Assembly: GCA_038062295.1 (NCBI GenBank)
Contig: JBBTXL010000002.1
Coordinates: 1 to 9,122, forward strand
Length of the DNA stretch: 9,122 bases
DNA from: JBBTXL01 sp038062295
GTDB taxonomy: Bacteria > Patescibacteriota > Minisyncoccia > GWC2-36-17 > WO2-46-25
Direction of reading: 5' to 3'
Shown one piece after another: positions 1 through 4,787 of the stretch. The position numbers were made by a program, and so were the translations under genes. A model generated the notes under the pieces. It was given only the letters and a program-made list of their open reading frames with translations, was not told the DNA's origin and searched no databases. Position 1 is the stretch's first letter, and every line of letters starts with the position of its first letter.

Positions 1-443
1 AGCAACACTCCCACCACAATGCTTACCCCCTTCACCCCTCCTTGCCTATCGACAAAACCCCAGGTAACCGCCTGCACCGTCCACCATCCCGCCGCAACGA
101 ATAAACCGAGTGCTAAAGAATAGATCGTTTTGAATGTATACGCGACAGCCAGCGCAAGCGCCGCGGCAATGAAAAGAATGGTTTTCCAGGAAATCGGAGC
201 TCCCCAGTCCTGATTGAAAGCAAAAAGGGACAAAGAAAAAAAGAGTACTCCCAAAAGAAGGAACAGTTGACTCACCGCATCCTCCTTTGAGAGCGCCGGA
301 TACAAATACCAATTTTGCTGTGAAGTGATTGAGGATGTGGTGGAACCTCTTCTGTGAAACAAACGTGAAACAAGCACCACCACACCGACGATCGCAGCGA
401 CCGGTAAGAGTGTCCAAATAATAATGAGCGTTATAAAGCTCAT
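1..443 (-). CDS. multi-span membrane protein, partial (C-terminus beyond window)
   Basis: Reading the minus strand from the ATG at 443-441 gives 147 codons with no stop to the window edge, so the gene continues to the left. The product is strongly hydrophobic. Likely membrane spans lie at residues 3-26, 57-76, 86-104 and 107-126, with another starting near 140. A polar stretch with RLFHRR (27-32) and many Ser/Thr residues links the first two. No named motif was recognised. The start lies one base after the TGA stop of the DUF2157 gene, so the two are almost certainly co-transcribed and probably translationally coupled. No Shine-Dalgarno is visible. It may supply the extra membrane spans that longer DUF2157 proteins carry in one chain, or be a DUF4401-like partner; that is inference. 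Confident as a gene, not as a function. Confidence 0.75.
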   Translation of the reverse strand, partial: MSFITLIIIWTLLPVAAIVGVVVLVSRLFHRRGSTTSSITSQQNWYLYPALSKEDAVSQLFLLLGVLFFSLSLFAFNQDWGAPISWKTILFIAAALALAVAYTFKTIYSLALGLFVAAGWWTVQAVTWGFVDRQGGVKGVSIVVGVL

Positions 444-444
444 T

Positions 445-1146
445 TCAGTAAAAATCTTTAAACTCGGGTTGCATTTGCTTACGTACCCATATCCCAGTTG
501 CAAAGGTCACCGCTGCCGCAACTAAAAGCAAGAAAGAGGAAGTTGTAAGTAGCGGCGTTATTCTTGATCCCAACAAATCCCAAAAGATAATGGTCGGAAA
601 GCCGACAATCGCGATGGTTCCCAGCGGAATGGAAAAATAAAACAACCAAAACAGGTTGCTTGCGAATGCCATCGCAACAACCCCGATCATCCACAATATA
701 AATCCATCGGGCCAGTTGGAACGAATGTTGAATATCTGGGCGACAAGATAGATGCCCGCCCCGTAAATAATTGTCCCTAAAAGAATAAGCGCTCCGCCTG
801 TCTTTATAAGACCTTTCTTTTCCTTTGCATACCAACCGCCGCCGTATGATGCAAGCATGGACACCACGATAATCGTGATTTTCAGAAAACTTGAAATCTC
901 ATCCCAATTTGCGGCGATAAAAGAAAAAACACCGGCCCCGATGGAAACAGCACCAACAAGAGAGATGATCTGCACTGCTCTCTTGGAGGAATCCTTCTTT
1001 TCAGTCTCACCTGCGAGCCTGCTGAAATTTTCCTCTATCGCAGCCAAAGTCCACCCCTGCCCGAGGAGTTCTTTATACAGCTCTTCTTTTGTTCTTCCCT
1101 GGGATAAAGAAACTCTCAGGTATTCAACCAATTTTTGATCTATCAT
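445..1146 (-). CDS. DUF2157 domain membrane protein
   Basis: A 233-residue protein. Residues 1-45 form a short helical region with the pattern QGRTKEELYKELLGQGW, like the UBA-like helices at the start of many Parcubacteria membrane proteins. The DUF2157 hallmark follows: a first span with GAGVFSFIAANWDEI (70-84), a second span around 88-105, a charged loop KEKKG, then GGALILLGTIIYGAGIYLVA (117-136) and QIFNI. Further spans lie around 150-170, 172-190 and 203-222, and the tail is short and charged. The family is of unknown function and lies in the cytoplasmic membrane. Full-length members are often much longer than this, so the gene downstream may be the other half. The ATG at 1146 has no Shine-Dalgarno; a candidate extended -10 (TGGTATTAT) lies 22 nt or more upstream. 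This stretch looks more A/T-rich than the rest of the window. Confidence 0.85.
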   Translation of the reverse strand: MIDQKLVEYLRVSLSQGRTKEELYKELLGQGWTLAAIEENFSRLAGETEKKDSSKRAVQIISLVGAVSIGAGVFSFIAANWDEISSFLKITIIVVSMLASYGGGWYAKEKKGLIKTGGALILLGTIIYGAGIYLVAQIFNIRSNWPDGFILWMIGVVAMAFASNLFWLFYFSIPLGTIAIVGFPTIIFWDLLGSRITPLLTTSSFLLLVAAAVTFATGIWVRKQMQPEFKDFY

Positions 1147-1155
1147 GTTTTTCGA

Positions 1156-1311
1156 CTATGTCACTTCATAATACCATATTGCAATAGGGTTATACAGTCC
1201 GTGCGAATGACCAAAAGGAGTGCTCATACTGGTGGAAAGGAGTAAAAAAATTCCAAGAACAATAGACGCGATCTTTACGTTATACAATTTCGCGATCGTT
1301 TTTCTGATATA
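1156..1311 (-). pseudogene. truncated remnant or tiny membrane-protein ORF upstream of DUF2157
   Basis: The minus strand is open from about 1323 to a TAG at 1158-1156, nine bases before the DUF2157 start. The reading includes YIRKTIAKLYNV, then a hydrophobic span IASIVLGIFLLLS, then FGHSHGLYNPIAIWYYEVT and the stop. It looks like real protein: one membrane span or signal anchor followed by a His- and aromatic-rich tail. It has no ATG or GTG start before the span. The only candidate is a TTG at 1287 (43 residues), without a Shine-Dalgarno. The open frame runs into the ychF fragment on the opposite strand, where homology to any one gene changes. I favour the C-terminal end of a gene whose 5' part was lost at the breakpoint, with a genuine 43-residue membrane peptide as the alternative. 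Function unknown. Confidence 0.4.
1168..1176 (-). promoter_or_regulatory. candidate extended -10 promoter for the DUF2157 gene
   Basis: On the minus strand this reads TGGTATTAT, a TGn motif directly before a 5/6 match to TATAAT. Transcription would begin near 1161, giving a leader of about 15 nt before the ATG at 1146. No good -35 is seen, which is normal for extended -10 promoters. It lies inside the small upstream ORF, which supports that ORF being a relic. Confidence 0.4.
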
Positions 1312-1386
1312 GAACGCGGCACCTTACGCACCGAGGGAAAAAAATATGTCGTGCGGGATGGAGACGTTGTCGAATTCAAAATTTAA
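1312..1386 (+). pseudogene. ychF: C-terminal remnant of ychF (Obg-family redox-regulated ATPase)
   Basis: Twenty-four codons end at TAA 1384-1386. They encode an ERGTLRTEG segment followed by KKYVVRDGDVVEFKI. This matches the extreme C-terminus of YchF/OLA1 TGS domains, which I recall in E. coli as AGKMRAEGKDYIVKDGDV followed by a short hydrophobic end. The conserved EGK-Y-V-DGD core is intact. The same frame continues upstream to a TAA at 1243-1245, but the residues before the fragment do not resemble YchF and there is no room for the roughly 340 missing residues. No start codon or ribosome site precedes it. The fragment keeps its normal stop and a terminator directly behind it, so only the 5' side is broken. 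It is a gene tail stranded by a rearrangement, or a mis-join in assembly. Confidence 0.7.
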
Positions 1387-1420
1387 AAGGCCGCGGTATT
1401 AATGTACCGTGGCCTTTTTT
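1386..1420. terminator. bidirectional terminator between the ychF tail and the 84-residue gene
   Basis: Arms 1386-1398 and 1405-1417 pair over 13 bp (AAAGGCCGCGGTA with TACCGTGGCCTTT, one G-T wobble) around the 6-nt loop TTAATG. A T run (1415-1420) follows on the plus strand and TTTT follows on the minus strand, so it can end transcription both ways. The stop codon of the minus-strand 84-residue gene (1401-1399) lies in the loop. Confidence 0.8.
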
Positions 1421-1653
1421 GAAACCGCCGCCTCTGCCCTGGCGACGCTTCGCATATGGAACTCCCACAGGGGCGCAAATGCCTGCTCGATATGCACCGG
1501 AACTTCCTCACACGAACCGAAATCAACATCGGAGCGCGTATGGAGCGCGTCCAAAAAAGTTTCGGCACACCGCACTGCCTCAACCTCAGCGCCAAACAAG
1601 AATATGTCCAGACCGACCGCCTCAAGCTTTTCATACAGAGCTCGGAACGTCAT
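1399..1653 (-). CDS. unrecognised 84-residue protein
   Basis: I do not recognise this protein. It has 84 residues, looks soluble and mostly helical, and has no signal peptide or membrane span. Features include an acidic/hydrophobic N-terminal half (LYEKLEAVGLDIFLFGAEVE), two Cys (at about 29 and 48), a conserved-looking DVDFGSCEEVPVH stretch, and a basic Ala-rich C-terminal helix. It is a real gene by signal: AGGAGG (plus-strand 1660-1665) sits 6 nt before the ATG, by far the best ribosome site in the window. A terminator overlaps the stop, and an extended -10 lies about 40 nt upstream. It stands alone between the ychF tail and rpsF, divergent from rpsF. Competing frames through the same DNA lack such signals. 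Confidence 0.7.
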   Translation of the reverse strand: MTFRALYEKLEAVGLDIFLFGAEVEAVRCAETFLDALHTRSDVDFGSCEEVPVHIEQAFAPLWEFHMRSVARAEAAVSKKATVH

Positions 1654-1659
1654 GGTGCA

Positions 1660-1665
1660 CCTCCT
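1660..1665 (-). promoter_or_regulatory. strong Shine-Dalgarno of the 84-residue gene
   Basis: Plus-strand CCTCCT reads AGGAGG on the minus strand, 6 nt before the ATG at 1653. It fixes the start codon. The other genes in the window show no comparable site. Confidence 0.8.
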
Positions 1666-1691
1666 GTAAAAAGAACAATGGTTGTCCGCTC

Positions 1692-1700
1692 ACCATACCA
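1692..1700 (-). promoter_or_regulatory. candidate extended -10 promoter for the 84-residue gene
   Basis: The minus strand reads TGGTATGGT, a TGn plus a 4/6 match to TATAAT. Transcription would start near 1685, leaving a leader of about 32 nt that contains the AGGAGG site. The -35 region is poor. Confidence 0.35.
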
Positions 1701-1727
1701 TACAAAAGTGAATCGGTACAGGGGGGG

Positions 1728-1756
1728 TTGCCTTTTTTTGCGGGTCATAGTACCAT
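1728..1756 (+). promoter_or_regulatory. promoter of the rpsF-ssb-rpsR operon
   Basis: TTGCCT (1728-1733) and TACCAT (1751-1756) are separated by 17 nt, each a 4/6 match to consensus. Transcription would start near 1763, giving a leader of about 15 nt to the rpsF ATG at 1778. That leader has no Shine-Dalgarno and is too short for the S6:S18 leader hairpin known in many bacteria. Confidence 0.55.
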
Positions 1757-1777
1757 AGTTCCGTTATTGAAGTTCCT

Positions 1778-2257
1778 ATGGAAACGGCGCAGAAATTATA
1801 CGAACTTTCATACTTTATCTCCCCGGATATCCCCGAGGAGCGCTTGGTCGCGGAGGTAAACAAGATCAAGGAGCTTGCAGGCGCAAGCGGCGTCATGCGC
1901 GAACAGATGCCGCAGCGGCGGCGCCTCGCCTACCCTATCAACCATAAAGAACAGGGATTTTTCGGATTTTTTCACTTTTCGGCGGCGGCGGAGCGCGTGA
2001 AAAGCATACACGAAACCTTGGCGCTGGATAAAGATATTATCCGGCACCTGATCGTTTCCGTCACGAAACAGCAGGTCGCACAAATGCAAAAACCGGTACG
2101 CAACTTGATGGCGGAGGAAAAAGTGCGCAAGGCGACGGACAAAGCGGCGGTGGACAAAGCGATCTTCAAAAAGGAAGATGCCATATCCAGCACCGAAGAA
2201 CAAAAAGTGGAGCTCGGGGAACTTGATAAAAAACTGGAAGAAATTTTGAACAAATGA
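1778..2257 (+). CDS. rpsF: 30S ribosomal protein S6
   Basis: S6 is a ferredoxin-fold protein that binds 16S rRNA in the small-subunit platform next to S18. Residues 1-100 carry the family pattern: YELSYFISPDIPEERL at the first strand and helix, RRRLAYPINHKEQGFFGFFHF (48-68) with the conserved basic/aromatic strand pair, and IHETLALDKDIIRHLIV (77-93). A tail of about 60 residues follows, rich in Lys, Glu and Ala and predicted helical, making the protein longer (159) than the E. coli type core. Extended tails are common in S6 of related small-genome bacteria. The ATG at 1778 has no Shine-Dalgarno and sits about 15 nt after the predicted transcription start. It is the first gene of the operon with ssb and rpsR. 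Stop is TGA. Confidence 0.95.
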   Translation: METAQKLYELSYFISPDIPEERLVAEVNKIKELAGASGVMREQMPQRRRLAYPINHKEQGFFGFFHFSAAAERVKSIHETLALDKDIIRHLIVSVTKQQVAQMQKPVRNLMAEEKVRKATDKAAVDKAIFKKEDAISSTEEQKVELGELDKKLEEILNK

Positions 2258-2259
2258 CC

Positions 2260-2290
2260 ACCCTTCGACCCTTCGGCAAGACTCAGGGTA
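2260..2290. repeat. degenerate interspersed palindromic repeat of the CCTTCGACnnnnTCAGG type
   Basis: Just after the rpsF stop there is a tandem ACCCTTCG, ACCCTTCGG, then CAAGACTCAGGGT. This resembles the short palindrome CCCTTCGACAAGCTCAGGG that I recall scattered between genes in many bacterial and CPR genomes. The copy is imperfect, with one extra base in the AAGCTC centre and a duplicated left arm. Outer arms ACCCT (2268-2272) and AGGGT (2285-2289) can pair. Confidence 0.5.
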
Positions 2291-2345
2291 CTCAATGTGA
2301 TAGTAAAATTTACTTCGCATTGAGCTCGAAAATTTTAATCACATT
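2291..2345 (+). other. overlapping inverted repeats in the rpsF-ssb spacer
   Basis: CTCAATG (2291-2297) can pair with CATTGAG (2318-2324), enclosing AGTAAA (2302-2307) and TTTACT (2309-2314), also self-complementary. Alternatively AATGTGAT (2294-2301) can pair with ATCACATT (2338-2345), which ends three bases before the ssb ATG. The two foldings share 2294-2297 and exclude each other. The second would occlude the ssb start region. There is no U run, so it is not a plain terminator. Function is inferred only. Confidence 0.4.
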
Positions 2346-2348
2346 GGT

Positions 2349-2774
2349 ATGAATCTCAACAAAGTAATGCTTTTGGGGAACTTGACGCGCGACCCGGAAT
2401 CGCGGACCACGCCGTCTGGACAAACCGTCACGACGTTCGGCATCGCGACCAACCGGTTCTTTATGGATTCCCAGAAACAGCGCCAGCAAAAGGTGGAATT
2501 TCACAACATCGTTGCCTGGGGACGCCTGGGGGAGATCTGCGCACAGTATTTGAAAAAGGGGCAGCTTGTGTTCATTGAAGGAAGAATAGAAACGCGCTCG
2601 TGGGAAGGAACCGACGGCGTCAAGAAATTCCGCACGGAGATCATCGCGGAAAGCATGCAGATGGGACCGAAGATGGGGAGCTCCGCGTCATCCGCGCCGG
2701 CGGCACAAAAAGAAGATGATACGCAGTCGTTCCCCGCGGACGATGAAATAGAAGTAAAAGATATTCCTTTTTAA
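2349..2774 (+). CDS. ssb: single-stranded DNA-binding protein SSB
   Basis: SSB coats single-stranded DNA during replication, repair and RecA-mediated recombination. The OB-fold spans about residues 1-105: MNLNKVMLLGNLTRDPE at the start, then TVTTFGIATNR (26-36), VEFHNIVAWGRLGEICAQYLKKG (49-71) with the DNA-stacking Trp57, and VFIEGRIETRSWEG (74-87) with Trp85. A short disordered linker rich in Ser, Ala, Gln and Asp follows, and the acidic C-terminal tip is EIEVKDIPF, the docking peptide for partner enzymes. The length of 141 is short for the family because the linker is brief. No Shine-Dalgarno precedes the ATG. It lies in the usual place between rpsF and rpsR, 91 nt after rpsF and 2 nt before rpsR. 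Confidence 0.96.
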   Translation: MNLNKVMLLGNLTRDPESRTTPSGQTVTTFGIATNRFFMDSQKQRQQKVEFHNIVAWGRLGEICAQYLKKGQLVFIEGRIETRSWEGTDGVKKFRTEIIAESMQMGPKMGSSASSAPAAQKEDDTQSFPADDEIEVKDIPF

Positions 2775-2776
2775 CC

Positions 2777-3052
2777 ATGGCACGACCATACCGCAACACC
2801 CCGCAACGGCTGGAAGCATTCCAGCAGGAAAAGAAACAGTGCCGCTTCTGTGCGGCAAACGTGAAGTGGATAGACTACAAGGACACCGCGCTCCTGCGCA
2901 CCTGCGTTTCCATGCAGGCAAAGATCTACCCGCCGCGGCGCACCGGCACCTGCGCCAAGCACCAGCGCATGGTAGCAGAAAGCGTCAAGCGCGCACGCTT
3001 CATGGGCCTCATGCCCTACACCATCAACAAAGATTCAAGCTTTGTCCAATAA
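2777..3052 (+). CDS. rpsR: 30S ribosomal protein S18
   Basis: S18 binds S6 and 16S rRNA in the platform. The 91-residue product shows the family core: CRFCAANVKWIDYKDTALLR (22-41), AKIYPPRRTGTCAKHQRMVAESVKRARFMGLMPY (48-81). Cys22-x2-Cys25 together with Cys59-x2-His62 suggest a zinc site of the kind described in the cysteine-bearing S18 paralogues. The start lies 2 nt after the ssb stop with no Shine-Dalgarno. The last two codons and the TAA are part of the left arm of the terminator at 3044-3089. No rplI (L9) follows, unlike the usual rpsF-ssb-rpsR-rplI order; it may be absent or elsewhere. Confidence 0.96.
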   Translation: MARPYRNTPQRLEAFQQEKKQCRFCAANVKWIDYKDTALLRTCVSMQAKIYPPRRTGTCAKHQRMVAESVKRARFMGLMPYTINKDSSFVQ

Positions 3053-3089
3053 CAAAAACCCCCCCGAACGGGGGTTTTTGTTATTGGAC
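3044..3089. terminator. perfect 20-bp-arm bidirectional terminator shared by rpsR and recA
   Basis: Arms 3044-3063 and 3070-3089 are perfect reverse complements around the 6-nt loop CCGAAC. The G/C-rich inner part (five C-G pairs) is followed by five T on both strands. The arms contain both stop codons: TAA 3050-3052 of rpsR and TAA at 3083-3081 of recA on the minus strand. As a result both proteins end in Val-Gln encoded by the same nine bases. Confidence 0.92.
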
Positions 3090-4136
3090 TGGGTTCCCTT
3101 CGTATTCCTCCGCCTGCGCTTTTTGGTCGGCCGCTATCTTTGCTTTGATCTCGGCGACGATTGTTTCAAGCATCCGCTTATCGCTTTTGAGCGTCTTACG
3201 GGCGGCGTCGAGTCCTTGGCCTATCTTTACAGACCCGTACAAAAGCCACGCGCCGCTCTTTTTCAGAGCCCCGTACTTGAGCGCCATATTGATGACGTCT
3301 ATCTCATACGAAATACCCTCGTTGTACATGATGGAAAACTCCGCGGTTTTAAACGGCGCGGCAACTTTGTTCTTCACTACCTTTGCTTTTACCATATTGC
3401 CCACAATCTCCTCTCCTTTTTTAATGGGCGATGATTTGCGCACGTCGATACGGACCGACGCATAAAACTTCAATGCTTTGCCGCCCGGCGTCGTTTCCGG
3501 GTTGCCGAACATGATGCCGATCTGCATGCGGATCTGGTTGATAAAAATAACCGTGGTGTTCGTTTTGGAAATGATCGCATTGAGCTTCCTCAGCGCATGC
3601 GACATGAGCCGCGCCTGCAAACCCATGTGCTGCTGCCCCATCTCCCCTTCAATTTCGGCCCGCGGCGTGAGCGCGGCGACCGAGTCGATCACCACCACAT
3701 CCACGCCGCCGGATTTCACCAGCATTTCAACGATATCGAGCGCTTCTTCGCCGGTATCGGGCTGCGAAATAAGCAGCGTGTTCAGATTGACGCCTATTTT
3801 TTTTGCGTACTCGGGGTCAAGCGCATGTTCGGCATCCACGAATGCCGCCGTGCCGCCGCTTTTTTGCATGTTCGCCACGATATGCTGCGCGAGCGTCGTT
3901 TTGCCCGAAGACTCGGGACCGAAGATCTCAATAACTCTTCCCCGCGGCACACCCCCCACGCCCAGGGCGATGTCGAGCGACAACGCTCCGGTGGGAATTG
4001 CCGGTACGTTCACTTTGCGCGACTCGCCAAGACGCATGATGGACCCTTCGCCAAACTTCCCCTGGATCTCTTTTACCGCCTCCTCGACCGACCGTTCCTT
4101 CTGCGACGTTTCTTTTTTTGTTTCTTTTGGTGCCAT
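3081..4136 (-). CDS. recA: recombinase RecA
   Basis: RecA forms ATP-dependent filaments on single-stranded DNA, drives homologous pairing, and acts as co-protease for the SOS response. All core motifs are present in a 351-residue protein: Walker A GPESSGKT (73-80), DAEHALDP with the catalytic Glu near 103, Walker B VVVIDSVAAL (Asp near 151), loop L1 EIEGEMGQQHMG, loop L2 INQIRMQIGIMFGNPETTPGG, and the following ALKFYASVRID. The N-terminus is about 7 residues longer than in E. coli and Lys/Glu-rich. The C-terminal tail is short and only mildly acidic, so autoinhibition by an acidic tail may be weaker; that is inference. The start at 4136 is 6 nt after the rodZ-like stop with no Shine-Dalgarno, so it depends on the ftsK operon transcript. 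No intein is seen. Confidence 0.98.
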   Translation of the reverse strand: MAPKETKKETSQKERSVEEAVKEIQGKFGEGSIMRLGESRKVNVPAIPTGALSLDIALGVGGVPRGRVIEIFGPESSGKTTLAQHIVANMQKSGGTAAFVDAEHALDPEYAKKIGVNLNTLLISQPDTGEEALDIVEMLVKSGGVDVVVIDSVAALTPRAEIEGEMGQQHMGLQARLMSHALRKLNAIISKTNTTVIFINQIRMQIGIMFGNPETTPGGKALKFYASVRIDVRKSSPIKKGEEIVGNMVKAKVVKNKVAAPFKTAEFSIMYNEGISYEIDVINMALKYGALKKSGAWLLYGSVKIGQGLDAARKTLKSDKRMLETIVAEIKAKIAADQKAQAEEYEGNPVQ

Positions 4137-4142
4137 ACTACA

Positions 4143-4787
4143 TTAGTTTTTAATAATCCTCCGGGTAACCTCAATCTCCTCACCGAACTTGCTGACGGAC
4201 CGCACCTCGATGATATTCATGCCGTCCAAAAGCGCCACAATATCCCGGAACGCTCCGGTAGCACCGACCGTAACCTCTGTGTCGTTCACGAACACATGGC
4301 TTTCGGGCTTCGTGCGACCGGCGATCGTCACGAACGCATCCTGCGTCATTATATCACGCGGGGGGTTCGTGACAACCAGTGTTGGCGGCCCCACGAGCAT
4401 GCTCACCTGATACCAAAAATAGAGCCCGATGGCCGCTCCCATAAAAAGGAACATGGCGCCAAACATGATGCGCGGCGTCACCGTCAGCTCACGGTTTAAA
4501 AGTCTTGCCGCGGTGCCACCCGCCACCGGGCGCATGAGAGCCGCGGGGGGATGATACACATCAAGCAGGTGTTCCGGCGGGATACCAAGCGCGAACGCGC
4601 AGCGTTCCAAAAAATTCCGGACATACAGGTCCGCGGGTAAGCGGGCGTAGTTGTCCGCCTCACAATACCCAAGGTCCTGCAATGCGATTCCCGTTTTCTC
4701 GGAAAGCGCCGCAAGGGACATGCCCTTTTCCTCGCGCGCGGCGCGCAACGCAGCGCCAGCCGTTCGTGATCCAGAAATATCGCTCAT
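4143..4787 (-). CDS. rodZ: RodZ-like membrane-anchored HTH protein
   Basis: A 214-residue protein with RodZ architecture. The cytoplasmic HTH of the HTH_25/Xre type (10-78) reads LRAAREEKGMSLAALSEKTGI, then EADNYARLPADLYVRNFLERCAFALGI, matching the RodZ family pattern E-x-(D/N)-LPA-x-(V/L)YVR-F. One membrane span follows (106-131, IMFGAMFLFMGAAIGLYFWY), then an outside segment of about 80 residues with PPTLVVTNPPRD, FVTIAGRTKP and VFVNDTEV that looks like a small Ig-like beta domain. RodZ links the MreB cytoskeleton to the cell-wall machinery in rod-shaped bacteria; whether MreB exists here cannot be seen. The ATG overlaps the ftsK stop (ATGA), implying coupled translation. The position between ftsK and recA suggests a role in the division or envelope module. 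The symbol is by family resemblance. Confidence 0.8.
   Translation of the reverse strand: MSDISGSRTAGAALRAAREEKGMSLAALSEKTGIALQDLGYCEADNYARLPADLYVRNFLERCAFALGIPPEHLLDVYHPPAALMRPVAGGTAARLLNRELTVTPRIMFGAMFLFMGAAIGLYFWYQVSMLVGPPTLVVTNPPRDIMTQDAFVTIAGRTKPESHVFVNDTEVTVGATGAFRDIVALLDGMNIIEVRSVSKFGEEIEVTRRIIKN

Noticed and set aside
46..417. 123-codon minus-strand frame with Cys-rich product
   Set aside because: It starts at TTG and is out of frame with the hydrophobic 147-codon reading from ATG 443, which is coupled to DUF2157 and has membrane spans.
1715..1754. GGTAC/GTACC inverted repeat around the rpsF promoter as an operator
   Set aside because: Arms of only five bases 30 nt apart are expected by chance, and no regulator is visible.
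1757..1777. S6:S18 autoregulatory leader hairpin before rpsF
   Set aside because: The predicted leader is only about 15 nt and I see no hairpin with the needed loop.
1409..1859. Plus-strand frames across the 84-residue gene
   Set aside because: No ribosome site, Ser/Thr/Arg-rich shadow composition, and they run into the rpsF promoter; the minus frame has AGGAGG and a terminator.
1808..2320. 170-codon minus-strand frame opposite rpsF
   Set aside because: Shadow of S6; composition is Phe/Arg-rich and has no family match.
3478..4499. Long plus-strand frames opposite recA and the rodZ-like gene
   Set aside because: Antisense of clear coding sequence, with low-complexity composition and no start signals.
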